This document shows positions 33,111 through 43,641 of a DNA stretch of 64,000 bases, piece by piece; within the stretch, counting starts at the first letter, position 1, and each line of letters starts with the position of its first letter. Source of the DNA: Massilia sp. H6 (lineage in GTDB: Bacteria; Pseudomonadota; Gammaproteobacteria; Burkholderiales; Burkholderiaceae_D); NCBI RefSeq assembly GCF_024802625.1, contig NZ_CP103371.1, positions 2,976,001 to 3,040,000 on the forward strand, in the 5' to 3' direction. The position numbers and the translations under genes were made by a program. The notes beneath the pieces are model-generated. The model did no database searches and was not told where the DNA came from. It saw only the letters and a program-made list of their open reading frames with translations.

Positions 33111-33182
33111 GCGAACTCCGTTGTAAACGGCTGGTGGGCAGATATGGGCACGGCGGCCAACCGAATCGCGCAGTAGCCGTGC

Positions 33183-33512
33183 TCAGCGACGCTGCTTGCG
33201 CAGATAGCGCCAGATAAAGCCCGGAAAAGCCAGCACCAGGAACAGGCACCCGGTAATGGCGTAGAACTCCCAGCCCTGCGCGAATACGCCGCCGATGCTG
33301 GATTCGAGCAGGCGTGCCAGGGCGCCGACGACAAAGTATAAGACAGTCAGCTCCAGCAAGCGCAGCAGGAGCGACTTGGTGCGCACGGTACCGTCGGCGG
33401 CGCGGCCGGCCTTGAGGGGAACAAGGCCGAACACGCGCTCGGAGAGAAAAGGCAGGTTGGCGGCCGCAAACGACATCGCGACCACCAGCCAGACGGCCAA
33501 AGAGGGATCCAC
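33183..33512 (-). CDS. DUF2818 family membrane protein
   Basis: 109 residues with three membrane helices (about 5-25, 48-68 and 78-98). DUF2818 proteins are found directly behind nuoN in betaproteobacteria, and this one starts 4 bases after the nuoN stop. NLPFLSERVFG and the central LLLRLLELTVLYFVVG are typical. A role as a complex I accessory or assembly protein is likely from position but unproven. Confidence 0.9.
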   Translation of the reverse strand: MDPSLAVWLVVAMSFAAANLPFLSERVFGLVPLKAGRAADGTVRTKSLLLRLLELTVLYFVVGALARLLESSIGGVFAQGWEFYAITGCLFLVLAFPGFIWRYLRKQRR

Positions 33513-33516
33513 CGGC

Positions 33517-35034
33517 TTATTTGGCCAGCGTCGCCTGCATGGCGCTATAGCACACCGCCAGCAGCCAGCCTGGCACGATACCGAGCACCACCACCGCCAC
33601 GCCGTTGAGCGACATCACCACCCGCATATCGGTCGGGGTGTGGATGGCGGCGGTGTCAAGCGCCTCGTCGAACCAGATGGTCTTGACGATGCGCAGGTAG
33701 TAATAAGCGCCGATCAGCGAGAACATCACGGCCACGATCGCCAGCCACACCATGCCGGCATTGGCGACAGCCTGCAGCACCGCCCACTTGGCCATGAAAC
33801 CGACCATCGGCGGCACGCCGGCCAGCGAAAACATCAGGATCGTCATGACGATCGCGAACCACGGGCTGCGCCTGCCGAGGCCCTTGAAGTCCGAAATCAG
33901 CTCGGCTTCGTGGCCGGCGCGCGCCAGCATCATGATCAGGCCGAAGCTGCCGACCGTGGTCAGCACATAGGTGATCATGTAGTACATGGCAGCGCTGTAC
34001 GACGAGGCGGCATCGCTGTTGTCGCCATCGACCACGCCGGTAAGCAGGGCCAGCAGCACGAAGCCCATCTGCGCAATGGTCGAATACGCCAGCATGCGCT
34101 TGATGTTGGTCTGGGCAATCGCGGTGATGTTACCCAGCGCCAGCGACAGTACCGCCAGCACCATCAGCATCTGTTGCCAGTCGAAGGCGAAGCCCGGCAG
34201 CGCCTCGACCAGGATGCGGAAGGTCACGGCCAGGGTGGCCAGCTTCGGTGCGCCGCCCAGCAGCAGCGTGACCGCGGTCGGCGAGCCCTGGTAGACGTCC
34301 GGCACCCACATGTGGAAAGGAACCGCGCCCAGCTTGAAGGCAAGACCAGCCACCACGAATACCAGGCCGAAGATCAGGATGGTCTTGTTGGGAACGTCCG
34401 TGACCATGGTCAGCTGGCCAATGGTGGTGATGTCAAGCGAGCCGGTGGCGCCGTAGATCATCGAAATGCCGTACAGCAAGAAGCCCGATGCCAACGCGCC
34501 CAGGATGAAGTACTTCATCGCCGCTTCGGTTGCCGATGCATGGTCGCGGCGCAGTGCCACCAGCGCATACAGCGACAGCGACATCAGTTCCAGTCCCAGG
34601 TAGAGCGACAGCATGCTGTTACCAGAGATCATGATCATCTGACCCAGCATCGAGAACAGTGCCAGCACGTAGAATTCGCCACCAAGGTTTCCGGACATCA
34701 TGCCGCGGTCGCCGGAGTACTGGCGCGAATACACCAGAGTCATGGCGGTAGCCAGATAGGTAAACAGCTTGAGCAGGTTGCCCATCGGGTCAGACACGTA
34801 CATACCACTGAAGGTGAATACGGTGGTGCCGGCGCTGAAGTCGGCGAACGACAGCACGGCGCAGCCGCCGATCGTCAGGAGCGTCAGCGCGTAGGTCAGG
34901 TTGCGCTTGCCTTCCTTCAGGTACATGTCGATCAAGAGGATCGCGGACGCTGCAATGAGCAGGAAGATTTCGGCATAGACCGGCACCAGGTTGGTGTCGG
35001 CCGCCGTGAGCAGGGTGGAGTTCATTTCATTCAT
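33517..35034 (-). CDS. nuoN: NADH-quinone oxidoreductase subunit N
   Basis: 505 residues with 14 membrane helices. It is one of the three antiporter-like, proton-pumping subunits in the membrane arm of complex I. The discontinuous helix regions and lysines of the family are visible, for example LALSMLGQMIMISGN and KLGAVPFHMWVPDVYQGSP. It lies 7 bases downstream of nuoM. An in-frame ATG at 35025 is another possible start. It is the last nuo gene and is followed by DUF2818. Confidence 0.97.
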   Translation of the reverse strand: MNEMNSTLLTAADTNLVPVYAEIFLLIAASAILLIDMYLKEGKRNLTYALTLLTIGGCAVLSFADFSAGTTVFTFSGMYVSDPMGNLLKLFTYLATAMTLVYSRQYSGDRGMMSGNLGGEFYVLALFSMLGQMIMISGNSMLSLYLGLELMSLSLYALVALRRDHASATEAAMKYFILGALASGFLLYGISMIYGATGSLDITTIGQLTMVTDVPNKTILIFGLVFVVAGLAFKLGAVPFHMWVPDVYQGSPTAVTLLLGGAPKLATLAVTFRILVEALPGFAFDWQQMLMVLAVLSLALGNITAIAQTNIKRMLAYSTIAQMGFVLLALLTGVVDGDNSDAASSYSAAMYYMITYVLTTVGSFGLIMMLARAGHEAELISDFKGLGRRSPWFAIVMTILMFSLAGVPPMVGFMAKWAVLQAVANAGMVWLAIVAVMFSLIGAYYYLRIVKTIWFDEALDTAAIHTPTDMRVVMSLNGVAVVVLGIVPGWLLAVCYSAMQATLAK

Positions 35035-35041
35035 GGCTTAT

Positions 35042-36538
35042 TTAAGGCACTTTGCTTACTGCGACGTGTTGCAAGAGGTCCGAGACCGACACCTGCAGCG
35101 TTTCGGCGATCGGCGCCGGGTACAGGCCCATCCACAGGGTAGCGATGGCCAGCACGCCCAGGATCGCGAATTCGCGGCTGTTCAGGTCGGTCAGGGCAGC
35201 GACGTTCTTGTTGCCGACCGGGCCGAACACCACGCGCTTGACCATCCACAGCGAATAGGCGGCGCCCAGGATCAGCGCGGTACCCGCCAGCAGGCCGGTC
35301 CAGAAGTTGAACTCGACCGCACCCAGGATGACCATGAATTCACCGATGAAGCCCGACGTGGCAGGCAGGCCGGCATTGGCCATCGAGAACAGCACGGCGA
35401 AGGCGGCGAACTTCGGCATGGTGTTGACCACGCCTCCGTAGTCGGCGATTTCACGCGAATGCACGCGGTCGTACAGCACCCCGATACACAGGAACATGGC
35501 GCCCGAAACGAAGCCGTGCGAGATTGCCTGCATGATGCCGCCCTGCACGCCCATGTCGTTGAAGATAAAGAAGCCCAGGGTCACGAAGCCCATGTGGGCG
35601 ATCGACGAATAGGCGACCAGCTTTTTCATGTCCTTCTGGACCAGGGCCACCAGGCCGATATAGATCACGGCAATCAGGGACAGCACGATGACCGCCGGCG
35701 CCAGGTAGTGCGAGGCGTCTGGGGTGATCGGCAGCGAAAAGCGCAGGAAGCCGTAGGCGCCGAGCTTGAGCATGATCGCCGCCAGCACGACCGAGCCGCC
35801 GGTGGGCGCTTCCACGTGGGCATCGGGCAGCCAGGTGTGCACCGGCCACATCGGCACCTTTACGGCAAAGGCCATGAAGAAGGCGATAAAGATCAGGATC
35901 TGCTCGTTCATCGTGAGCGGCAACTTGTGCCATTCCAGGATGTCGAACGAATTCGATGCGTTGTACAGGTAAATGATGGCGACCAGCGTCAGCAGCGAAC
36001 CGAAGAAGGTGTACAAGAAGAACTTAAACGCCGCATACACCCGGTTCGGGCCGCCAAACACGCCGATGATGATGTACATCGGAATCAGGGTGGCTTCGAA
36101 GAAGAAGTAGAACAGCAGCCCGTCCAGCGAGGCGAACACGCCGATCATCAGGCCCGACAGGATCAGGAAAGAACCCATGTACTGGCCGACGCGCTCGTCG
36201 ATCACTTCCCAGGCCGCCACCACCACGATGATGGTGATGAAGGCGGTCAGCGGAACGAACCACAGCGACAGGCCGTCGACGCCGAGCTTGTACCAGACGT
36301 TGAAGCGCTCGATCCAGGACACCATTTCGTAGAACTGCACGCCATGGGCGGCGTTGTCGAAGTACATGATCAACGGCAGCGTCGGCAGGAAGCTGACGAC
36401 GGCACCGACCAAGGCCAGCATGCGGGTCAGCCCCTTGTTGGATTCGCGTCCAATCGCCAGGAGCCCCAGGCCGAAGACGATCGGGAGCCAGATCGCAAGA
36501 CTCAGGTAAGGAGGAAATGTAGAAATTGACTGCATCAT
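35042..36538 (-). CDS. nuoM: NADH-quinone oxidoreductase subunit M
   Basis: 498 residues, a second antiporter-like membrane subunit of complex I. FFFEATLIPMYIIIGVFGG holds the Glu that is key for proton transfer. KVPMWPVHTWLPDAHVEAPT is the family signature. LVQKDMKKLVAYSSIAHMGF carries the conserved Lys region. Two ATGs stand in tandem at 36538 and 36535. It lies 26 bases downstream of nuoL. Confidence 0.98.
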   Translation of the reverse strand: MMQSISTFPPYLSLAIWLPIVFGLGLLAIGRESNKGLTRMLALVGAVVSFLPTLPLIMYFDNAAHGVQFYEMVSWIERFNVWYKLGVDGLSLWFVPLTAFITIIVVVAAWEVIDERVGQYMGSFLILSGLMIGVFASLDGLLFYFFFEATLIPMYIIIGVFGGPNRVYAAFKFFLYTFFGSLLTLVAIIYLYNASNSFDILEWHKLPLTMNEQILIFIAFFMAFAVKVPMWPVHTWLPDAHVEAPTGGSVVLAAIMLKLGAYGFLRFSLPITPDASHYLAPAVIVLSLIAVIYIGLVALVQKDMKKLVAYSSIAHMGFVTLGFFIFNDMGVQGGIMQAISHGFVSGAMFLCIGVLYDRVHSREIADYGGVVNTMPKFAAFAVLFSMANAGLPATSGFIGEFMVILGAVEFNFWTGLLAGTALILGAAYSLWMVKRVVFGPVGNKNVAALTDLNSREFAILGVLAIATLWMGLYPAPIAETLQVSVSDLLQHVAVSKVP

Positions 36539-36564
36539 TTTTCGCTTTTCTTATCTTGGCCTGA

Positions 36565-38652
36565 TTAACCGCGCCAGAACGGGAAGAAGTACAGCAGGGT
36601 CGCCAGCACGCCGGCGATCATGAGGAACGCGTAGTGGTAGATGTAACCGGTCTGGAGATTGCGCACGACGGTCGAGAACCAGCCGATTGCCTTGGCCGAA
36701 CCATTGACCAGCAGGCCGTCGATCAGGCCACGGTCGCCGATCTTCCACAGGCCACCGCCCACGGCGCGGGCGCCGCCGGCGAAGACCGCCTGGTTGAACT
36801 TGTCCATGTAGTACTTGTTGTCCAACAGGGTGTGCAGCGGCTTGAACTTGGCATAGAACCAGGCCGGCACGCGCGGATTGACCATGTAGCAGTAATAAGC
36901 GGCGACGACGCCAGCCAGCGCCAGCCAGAACGGTGCGGTCTGCAGGCCATGGATCGCCATGGCGCCTGCGCCATGGAAGGCTGCGCTCAGTTCGCGCATC
37001 GCGGTATGGTTCTCGCCGACGAAGATCACGTCCTTGAAGAAGTCGCCATGCAGCATCGGGCCGATGGCCAGGTAGCCAATGATCACCGATGGAATCGCCA
37101 GCAGCACCAGCGGCAGGGTCACGACCCAAGGCGACTCGTGCGGCTTGTCGCCCGGCTGCAGGCCATGGTGGTGATGGTCGTCGTGGTGGTCGCCGTGCGC
37201 GGAATCGGCATGCGATTCTTCTTCGTGGTGCGCGTCCGAGTCATGTCCTTCGCTGTGCTTGACCGGGTGGTTCCAGCGCGACTCGCCATGGAACACCATG
37301 AAATACATCCGGAACGAGTAGAAGGCCGTGATGAACACGCCTGCCAGCACCGCGAAATTGGCGAAGCCAGCACCCGGGATGTTCGAGGCGTGCACCGCCT
37401 CGATGATCGAGTCCTTCGAATAGAAGCCCGAGAAGAACGGGGTACCGATCAGGGCCAGCGAGCCAAGCAGCGAGGTGATCCAGGTGATCGGCATGTATTT
37501 GCGCAGGCCGCCCATGTTGCGCATGTCCTGGTCGTGGTGCATGCCGATAATGACCGAGCCGGCGCCAAGGAACAGCAGCGCCTTGAAGAAGGCGTGGGTC
37601 ATCAGGTGGAACACGGCCACCGAATACGCCGACGCGCCCAGCGCAACGGTCATGTAGCCCAGCTGGGACAGCGTGGAATATGCGACGACGCGCTTGATGT
37701 CGTTCTGGATGATGCCCAGGAAGCCCATGAACAGCGCGGTGATCGAACCGATCACGATGACGAACGACAGCGCGGTATCCGACAGCTCGAACAGCGGCGA
37801 CATGCGCGCCACCATGAAGATACCGGCAGTGACCATGGTCGCCGCGTGGATCAGTGCCGAGATCGGCGTCGGGCCTTCCATCGAATCGGGCAGCCACACG
37901 TGCAGCGGGAACTGTGCCGACTTGCCCATCGCGCCGATGAACAGGCAGATGCAGGCGGCCGTCAGCAGCGGCCAGGTAGTGCCCGGCACGGTCATGGTCG
38001 CCAGCGCCGCGCTCTGCGCGAACACTTCGTCGTACTGCATGGTGCCGGCCGCTGCCAGCAGCAGGCCGATGCCCAGGATGAAGCCGAAGTCGCCGACGCG
38101 GTTGACCAGGAAGGCCTTCATGTTGGCGAAGATCGCGGTCGGGCGGGTGTACCAGAAACCGATCAGGAGATACGACACCAGGCCCACTGCTTCCCAGCCG
38201 AAGAACAGCTGCAGGAAGTTGTTGGACATGACCAGCATCAGCATCGCGAACGTGAACAGCGAGATGTACGAGAAGAAGCGGTTATAGCCTTCGTCCTCGG
38301 CCATGTAGCCGATCGTGTAGATGTGCACCATCAGCGACACCGAGGTCACCACGCACATCATCATTGCCGACAGCGTGTCGATCTGGAAGCCGACCGCCAG
38401 CTTGAGGCCGGCGACGTTCATCCAGGTATAGATGTCTTCGTTGAAGACCGGCGCCCCATCGAGCACCGCCATCAGGGTCTGGACCGAGATGATCAGTGCG
38501 ATCAGCACACCAAGGATGGTTGCCGTGTGGGAGACCTTGCGGCCGACCACGTTGCCAAAGAATTTCGTACCCAGCAGGCCGGCGATCGCCGAGCCTGCGA
38601 GCGGCGCCAGCGGCACCGCGAGTAAGAGTGAGGAATTGAGTTGCCCCGCCAT
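36565..38652 (-). CDS. nuoL: NADH-quinone oxidoreductase subunit L
   Basis: 695 residues, the distal proton-pumping subunit with the long lateral helix at the C-terminus. QLFFGWEAVGLVSYLLIGFW and FPLHVWLPDSMEGPTPISAL are characteristic. Between helices near the C-terminal third is a hydrophilic insertion (about 466-496) with 12 His in 31 residues. This is longer and more His-rich than in E. coli NuoL, and similar loops occur in other betaproteobacteria. It lies 36 bases downstream of nuoK. Confidence 0.98.
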   Translation of the reverse strand: MAGQLNSSLLLAVPLAPLAGSAIAGLLGTKFFGNVVGRKVSHTATILGVLIALIISVQTLMAVLDGAPVFNEDIYTWMNVAGLKLAVGFQIDTLSAMMMCVVTSVSLMVHIYTIGYMAEDEGYNRFFSYISLFTFAMLMLVMSNNFLQLFFGWEAVGLVSYLLIGFWYTRPTAIFANMKAFLVNRVGDFGFILGIGLLLAAAGTMQYDEVFAQSAALATMTVPGTTWPLLTAACICLFIGAMGKSAQFPLHVWLPDSMEGPTPISALIHAATMVTAGIFMVARMSPLFELSDTALSFVIVIGSITALFMGFLGIIQNDIKRVVAYSTLSQLGYMTVALGASAYSVAVFHLMTHAFFKALLFLGAGSVIIGMHHDQDMRNMGGLRKYMPITWITSLLGSLALIGTPFFSGFYSKDSIIEAVHASNIPGAGFANFAVLAGVFITAFYSFRMYFMVFHGESRWNHPVKHSEGHDSDAHHEEESHADSAHGDHHDDHHHHGLQPGDKPHESPWVVTLPLVLLAIPSVIIGYLAIGPMLHGDFFKDVIFVGENHTAMRELSAAFHGAGAMAIHGLQTAPFWLALAGVVAAYYCYMVNPRVPAWFYAKFKPLHTLLDNKYYMDKFNQAVFAGGARAVGGGLWKIGDRGLIDGLLVNGSAKAIGWFSTVVRNLQTGYIYHYAFLMIAGVLATLLYFFPFWRG

Positions 38653-38688
38653 GTTGAACCTTAGTCGTTATTGTTGTGCCGAAACCGG

Positions 38689-38997
38689 TCAGCCCTTGAG
38701 GCTGTCGAGGTCTTCCACATTGATCGTGTCCAGGTTGCGGAACAGGACCACCAGGATCGCCAGGCCAATCGCCGATTCGGCGGCCGCGACGGTCAAAATG
38801 AAGAACACGAAGATCTGCCCTGCCGCATCGCCCAGGTAATGCGAGAACGCGATGAAGTTCAGGTTCACCGCCAGCAGCATCAGTTCGATGGCCATCAGCA
38901 GGATGATGATGTTCTTCCGATTCAGGAAGATACCCACGATCGAGATGGCGAACAGGATCGCCCCCAGGATCAGGTAGTGTGCAAGCGACAAAGTCAT
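38689..38997 (-). CDS. nuoK: NADH-quinone oxidoreductase subunit K
   Basis: 102 residues with three membrane helices. The second and third helices contain the buried Glu residues of the proton path ([14 protein letters not shown] and [13 protein letters not shown]). It is the MrpC-like subunit of complex I. The ATG overlaps the nuoJ stop codon by ATGA, so the two are translated together. Confidence 0.97.
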   Translation of the reverse strand: MTLSLAHYLILGAILFAISIVGIFLNRKNIIILLMAIELMLLAVNLNFIAFSHYLGDAAGQIFVFFILTVAAAESAIGLAILVVLFRNLDTINVEDLDSLKG

Positions 38998-39677
38998 GGG
39001 GTCTCCTTCGGTGCGGCTGGCGCGGCTGGTGCTGCTGGTGCTGCCTGGGCTGCGGCCTCGCCCGATGCCGCGTCGAGGGCGCGCTGGTTGACCGCGTCCA
39101 TCTTGACGATGCGCAGGCGATCGTTACGCTTGACGCGCACCGCGACGGCCGGGTCGATTGCCTTGGCGTCCTTGCGCTTGCGCAGGGTCAGGGCGACGGC
39201 GGCAATGATGCCCACCAACAGGACCACGGCAGCGATCTCGAAGCCGTAGATGTACTTGGTATAGATCAGCAGGCCCAGTTCCTTGGTACCGCCGATGTTC
39301 AGCGCGGCGGCCTCGGGCGAGAGTTCGGTCATGTTGTAGGCGCGGTACAGCACCGCACCCATCTCGAGCACGATCAGCGCGCCGATGGCCGACGCCACCG
39401 GCAGGTAGCCCCAGAAGCCTTCGCGCATGCGGTCGACGTTAATGTCGAGCATCATGACCACGAACAGGAACAGCACCATCACGGCGCCGACATAGACCAG
39501 CACCAGCACGATGGCCAGGAACTCGGCCTTGAGCAGCATCCAGATGCCGGCCGCATTGAAGAACGCGAGCACCAGGAACAGCGCGGCATAGACCGGGTTC
39601 TTGGTGGTGATGACTTGCAGCGCGGCCAGCACCATGATGGCCGCGAACACGTAGAACAAACCAGTTGTAAATTCCAT
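38994..39677 (-). CDS. nuoJ: NADH-quinone oxidoreductase subunit J
   Basis: 227 residues from the ATG at 39677 ([11 protein letters not shown]). Five membrane helices are visible, with [19 protein letters not shown] in the central helix that forms the pi-bulge hinge in complex I. The C-terminal 60 residues are hydrophilic and end in an Ala/Pro repeat ([12 protein letters not shown]), longer than in E. coli. The longer frame to 39983 covers nuoI out of frame and is not used. It lies 20 bases downstream of nuoI. Confidence 0.96.
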   Translation of the reverse strand: MEFTTGLFYVFAAIMVLAALQVITTKNPVYAALFLVLAFFNAAGIWMLLKAEFLAIVLVLVYVGAVMVLFLFVVMMLDINVDRMREGFWGYLPVASAIGALIVLEMGAVLYRAYNMTELSPEAAALNIGGTKELGLLIYTKYIYGFEIAAVVLLVGIIAAVALTLRKRKDAKAIDPAVAVRVKRNDRLRIVKMDAVNQRALDAASGEAAAQAAPAAPAAPAAPKETP

Positions 39678-39697
39678 GACTTGGAAGCCTCTTCTTA

Positions 39698-40186
39698 TTA
39701 ACGGAACTTCGCGTCCGCCTCGCGGGCGGCAGCGATGTCGGCTTCGTAGCGGTCGCCCACGGCCAGCAGCATCTCTTTGGTGTAGTAGAGATCGCCGCGC
39801 TTTTCGCCGTGGTATTCCAGCACGTGGGTTTCGACGATCGAGTCGACCGGGCACGATTCTTCGCAGAAGCCGCAGAAGATGCACTTGGTCAGGTCGATGT
39901 CGTAGCGCGTGGTGCGGCGGCTGCCGTCCTCGCGCTGCGCCGATTCGATCGTGATGGCCATGGCCGGGCAGACTGCCTCGCACAGCTTGCAGGCGATGCA
40001 GCGCTCTTCCCCGTTGGGGTAGCGGCGCAATGCGTGCAGGCCGCGGAAGCGGTTCGACATCGGCGTCTTCTCTTCAGGGTACTGGACCGTGATCTTGCGC
40101 GACAGCGCGTACTTGCCGGTCAGGGCCAGACCCTTGAAGAGTTCGGTCAGCATCAGGCTGCCGAGGATTTCTTTCACTCGATTCAT
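39698..40186 (-). CDS. nuoI: NADH-quinone oxidoreductase subunit I
   Basis: 162 residues, carrying the two [4Fe-4S] clusters N6a and N6b that pass electrons toward NuoB. Both ferredoxin motifs are intact: [16 protein letters not shown] and [16 protein letters not shown]. An amphipathic N-terminus docks it on the membrane arm. It lies 9 bases downstream of nuoH. Confidence 0.98.
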   Translation of the reverse strand: MNRVKEILGSLMLTELFKGLALTGKYALSRKITVQYPEEKTPMSNRFRGLHALRRYPNGEERCIACKLCEAVCPAMAITIESAQREDGSRRTTRYDIDLTKCIFCGFCEESCPVDSIVETHVLEYHGEKRGDLYYTKEMLLAVGDRYEADIAAAREADAKFR

Positions 40187-40195
40187 TTTTCTCTC

Positions 40196-41278
40196 TTACG
40201 TCCAGATGTTCCATGGCGTCTGCATCCAGATTGCGACGACAACGAGCCAGATCAGGGTCAGCGGAATGAATACTTTCCAGCCCAGGCGCATGATCTGGTC
40301 ATAGCGGTAACGCGGGAAGGTACCGCGGACCCAGATCATCAGTGAGACCATGATGAACATCTTCAGGAACAGCCAGAAGAAGCCCACGATCGGACCGAGA
40401 TCGAGGAAGGCGAACGGCGCCGACCAGCCACCCAGGAACATGATCGAAGCGAGCGTGGCGATCAGGATCATGTTGGCGTATTCGGCCAGCATGAACATCG
40501 CATACGACATGCCCGAATACTCGACCATGTGGCCGGCCACGATTTCCGACTCGCCCTCGACCACGTCGAACGGGTGACGGTTGCACTCGGCCAGACCCGA
40601 GACAAAATAGATCACGAACAGCGGGAACAGCGGCAGCCAATTCCAGGACAGGAAGTTCAGCCCCATGCCGGCGAAGGTACCGACTTGCTGGCTCAGCACG
40701 ATGTCCGAGAAATTCAGGCTGCCCGAGACCATCAGCACGACCACCAGCGCGAAGCCCATCGGGATTTCGTAGGAAATCATCTGGGCCGAGGCGCGCATCG
40801 CGCCCATGAACGAGTACTTCGAGTTCGAGGCCCAGCCGGCGATGATGATGCCGTAGACTTCCATCGAGGTGATCGCCAGCAGCAGCAGCAGGCCGGCGTT
40901 GACGTTGGCCAGGGCAGCGCCAGGGCCGAACGGAACCACCGACCAGGCAGCCAGCGCCGGCATGATGGTCATGACCGGGCCGAGCACGAACAGGCTGGTG
41001 GTGGCCTTGGTCGGCACCACGATTTCCTTGAACAGCAGCTTGAGCGCGTCGGCGATCGGCTGCAGCAGGCCGCCAGGTCCGACGCGGTTGGGGCCGACGC
41101 GGATCTGGATCCAGCCGATCAGCTTACGCTCCCACAAGGTGGCATAGGCAACCAAGCCCATCAGTGGCAGCACCACGGACAGGATCTTGATCATCGTCCA
41201 GACCAGCGGCCAGACCGGGGCGATCGGGCTGGCGGCGCCCATTTCATAGAAACTATCGATATAACCGGGCTGTGCCAT
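40196..41278 (-). CDS. nuoH: NADH-quinone oxidoreductase subunit H
   Basis: 360 residues with eight or nine membrane helices. It forms the quinone-binding chamber between the membrane and peripheral arms. Conserved signatures are [37 protein letters not shown] and [17 protein letters not shown]. Its ATG shares one base with the TAA of nuoG. Confidence 0.98.
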   Translation of the reverse strand: MAQPGYIDSFYEMGAASPIAPVWPLVWTMIKILSVVLPLMGLVAYATLWERKLIGWIQIRVGPNRVGPGGLLQPIADALKLLFKEIVVPTKATTSLFVLGPVMTIMPALAAWSVVPFGPGAALANVNAGLLLLLAITSMEVYGIIIAGWASNSKYSFMGAMRASAQMISYEIPMGFALVVVLMVSGSLNFSDIVLSQQVGTFAGMGLNFLSWNWLPLFPLFVIYFVSGLAECNRHPFDVVEGESEIVAGHMVEYSGMSYAMFMLAEYANMILIATLASIMFLGGWSAPFAFLDLGPIVGFFWLFLKMFIMVSLMIWVRGTFPRYRYDQIMRLGWKVFIPLTLIWLVVVAIWMQTPWNIWT

Positions 41279-43620
41279 TACTTGCCCTCCCCTGCATTGT
41301 CAACCGCTTTTTCCACGTTGATTTCCCCGAACATTGGGCCGAGGCCGGCGACGGCCGGATGGCCGGCGGCGACACGCACCGCGTTCGACGGCAGGCGTGC
41401 ATCGACGTTGGCCACCAGCACGGCGCTGCCGCTACCTTGCGAGACGCGCACGCGCTCGCCGGCGACCACGCCCAGCTGCTCGGCGAGCGCTTTCGACAGG
41501 CTCACCAGCGGCGCGTTGGCGTCGGCGGTGCGCTGCAGTGGCTCCGAACGGCGCGCCAGCGCATCGGTGAAATAGATCGGCACGTCGGTGACGCGCTCGA
41601 GCTGGCCGGCAGGCGCATAACTAGCTGCGCTCGGTGCCAGCCTGGCGATGTTGTTCAGCTTGGCGGACAGGTCGGTGACACCCTTGCCGAGCGCTTCGTC
41701 GCGGATCGATTCCGAGGTGTCGTAATCGAAGCCGGTCAAGCCCAGCAGGTTGCCCAGCACGCGCAGCACTTTCCAGGCCGGGCGGGTTTCGCCGAGCGGC
41801 TTGACGCTGCCGTTGAAGCTCTGGGCACGGCCTTCGCAGTTGACGAAGGTACCGGCGGTTTCGCTGAACGGCGAGACCGGCAGCAGCACGTCGGCAAAGT
41901 CCATGCCGTGCTTGAAGGACGACATCGCCACGACCATCTCGGCGCCGTCGAGCGCGGCCCGGGCCTGCTGCGGATTGGCCGCATCGAGTTCCGGTTCGGC
42001 GTGCAGCAGCACATAGGCTTTCTTGGGCACGGCAAATGCAGCCTCGCCCTTGCCTAGCGCGCCCACCAGGTAGCCGCCCACCGTGTTGGCGGCTTCGACC
42101 AGCGAGCCGAAGCTGCAACCGGTCTGCTCGGCGATCCATTGCGCGGCGGCGTGGATCTTCGAGGCTTGCGGATGGTGCGAGGCGGCGTTACCCAGGAACA
42201 CGGCGCCGGGCGCATCGCTGGCGGTCAGTGCAGCGGCGATGGCCTTGGCGGCGTCGCCGGCCTCGACGTTCTCGAAGCCCGACGGTGCGTTGACGCCCTT
42301 GGCGCCGGCAACGGCAGCGACCACTTCCGACAAGGCAGCGAGCCAGTCGCTCGGTGCGGCGATCAGTTTATTGGCCACTGGCATCAGGAGCTCGTCGTCG
42401 GCGCCCTGCAGCAGCGACAGCTTGGCGCCGCCCTTGACGGCAGTGCGCAGGCGCGTCGTGACCAGCGGATGGTCTTTACGCAGGAACGAACCGATGACCA
42501 GCACGCGCTTGAGCTGCGAGATGCCGGCGATCGGCATGCCCAGCCACGGCGTGACCTGGCCATCGAGCGAAAAATCGCTCTGGCGCAGGCGGAATTCGAC
42601 GTTGTCGGAACCAAAGCCACGCATCGTCTTGTTCAGCAGATACAGCTCTTCGACCGTCGAGTGCGCGGTGGCGACGGCGGCAACGCTGTCGGCGCCATGC
42701 TCGTGGCGGATATTGCGCAGGCCATGGGCCACGTATTCAAGCGCGGTCTGCCAGTCGGCGTCGATCCACACACCACCTTGCTTGATCATTGGATTAACCA
42801 GGCGGTCGGCATTGTCCAGCGCCTCGTACGAGAAGCGGTCCTTGTCCGAAATCCAGCATTCGTTGATGGCTTCGTTTTCCAGCGGCAGCACGCGCATGAC
42901 CTTGCCACCCTTGACCTGGACGATCAGGTTGCTGCCGAGCGAATCGTGCGGCGACACCGACTTGCGGCGCGACAGTTCCCACGAACGCGCCGAGTAGCGG
43001 AACGGCTTGCTGGTGAGCGCGCCGACCGGGCACAGGTCGATCATGTTGCCCGACACTTCCGAGTCGACGGTCTTGCCCACGAACGTGGTGATTTCCGAGT
43101 GCTCGCCACGGCCGACCATGCCGAACTCCATGACGCCAGCGACTTCTTGGCCGAAACGCACGCAGCGGGTGCACTGGATGCAGCGCGCCATCTCTTCCAT
43201 CGAGATCAGCGGGCCGGCCTCTTTCGGGGCCACCACGCGTTTTTCTTCGTCGTAGCGCGAATTGCTCTTGCCATAGCCGACCGCGAGGTCTTGCAGCTGG
43301 CATTCGCCGCCCTGGTCGCAGATCGGGCAATCCAGCGGGTGGTTAATCAAGAGGAATTCCATCACCGACTTCTGCGCCTGCACAGCCTTGTCGCTGTGGG
43401 TGCGCACGATCATGCCGGGCGAGACCGGGGTCGCGCAGGCAGGCATCGGTTTCGGCGCCTTTTCCACTTCGACCAGGCACATGCGGCAGTTCGCTGCGAT
43501 CGACAATTTCTTGTGATAGCAGAAGTGCGGAATGTAAGTTCCGAGTTTGTTTGCGGCGTCCATCACCATGGAACCTGGTGCGACTTCGACTTTCTTGCCG
43601 TCTAATTCAATTTCAACCAT
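41278..43620 (-). CDS. nuoG: NADH-quinone oxidoreductase subunit G
   Basis: 780 residues, the large iron-sulfur subunit of the peripheral arm. The N-terminal part (1-220) contains the [2Fe-2S] ligands ([16 protein letters not shown]) and the [4Fe-4S] motifs [18 protein letters not shown] and [12 protein letters not shown]. The rest is a molybdopterin-oxidoreductase-like fold without the cofactor. The length is normal for betaproteobacteria. It lies 21 bases downstream of nuoF. Confidence 0.97.
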   Translation of the reverse strand: MVEIELDGKKVEVAPGSMVMDAANKLGTYIPHFCYHKKLSIAANCRMCLVEVEKAPKPMPACATPVSPGMIVRTHSDKAVQAQKSVMEFLLINHPLDCPICDQGGECQLQDLAVGYGKSNSRYDEEKRVVAPKEAGPLISMEEMARCIQCTRCVRFGQEVAGVMEFGMVGRGEHSEITTFVGKTVDSEVSGNMIDLCPVGALTSKPFRYSARSWELSRRKSVSPHDSLGSNLIVQVKGGKVMRVLPLENEAINECWISDKDRFSYEALDNADRLVNPMIKQGGVWIDADWQTALEYVAHGLRNIRHEHGADSVAAVATAHSTVEELYLLNKTMRGFGSDNVEFRLRQSDFSLDGQVTPWLGMPIAGISQLKRVLVIGSFLRKDHPLVTTRLRTAVKGGAKLSLLQGADDELLMPVANKLIAAPSDWLAALSEVVAAVAGAKGVNAPSGFENVEAGDAAKAIAAALTASDAPGAVFLGNAASHHPQASKIHAAAQWIAEQTGCSFGSLVEAANTVGGYLVGALGKGEAAFAVPKKAYVLLHAEPELDAANPQQARAALDGAEMVVAMSSFKHGMDFADVLLPVSPFSETAGTFVNCEGRAQSFNGSVKPLGETRPAWKVLRVLGNLLGLTGFDYDTSESIRDEALGKGVTDLSAKLNNIARLAPSAASYAPAGQLERVTDVPIYFTDALARRSEPLQRTADANAPLVSLSKALAEQLGVVAGERVRVSQGSGSAVLVANVDARLPSNAVRVAAGHPAVAGLGPMFGEINVEKAVDNAGEGK

Positions 43621-43641
43621 TTGATCGTTACCTGATCCGGT

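Noticed and set aside
36634..38625. A 663-codon plus-strand frame opposite nuoL (and similar long frames opposite nuoN and nuoM)
   Set aside because: The nuo genes on the other strand are certain; the plus frames are codon-bias shadows with low-complexity charged products.
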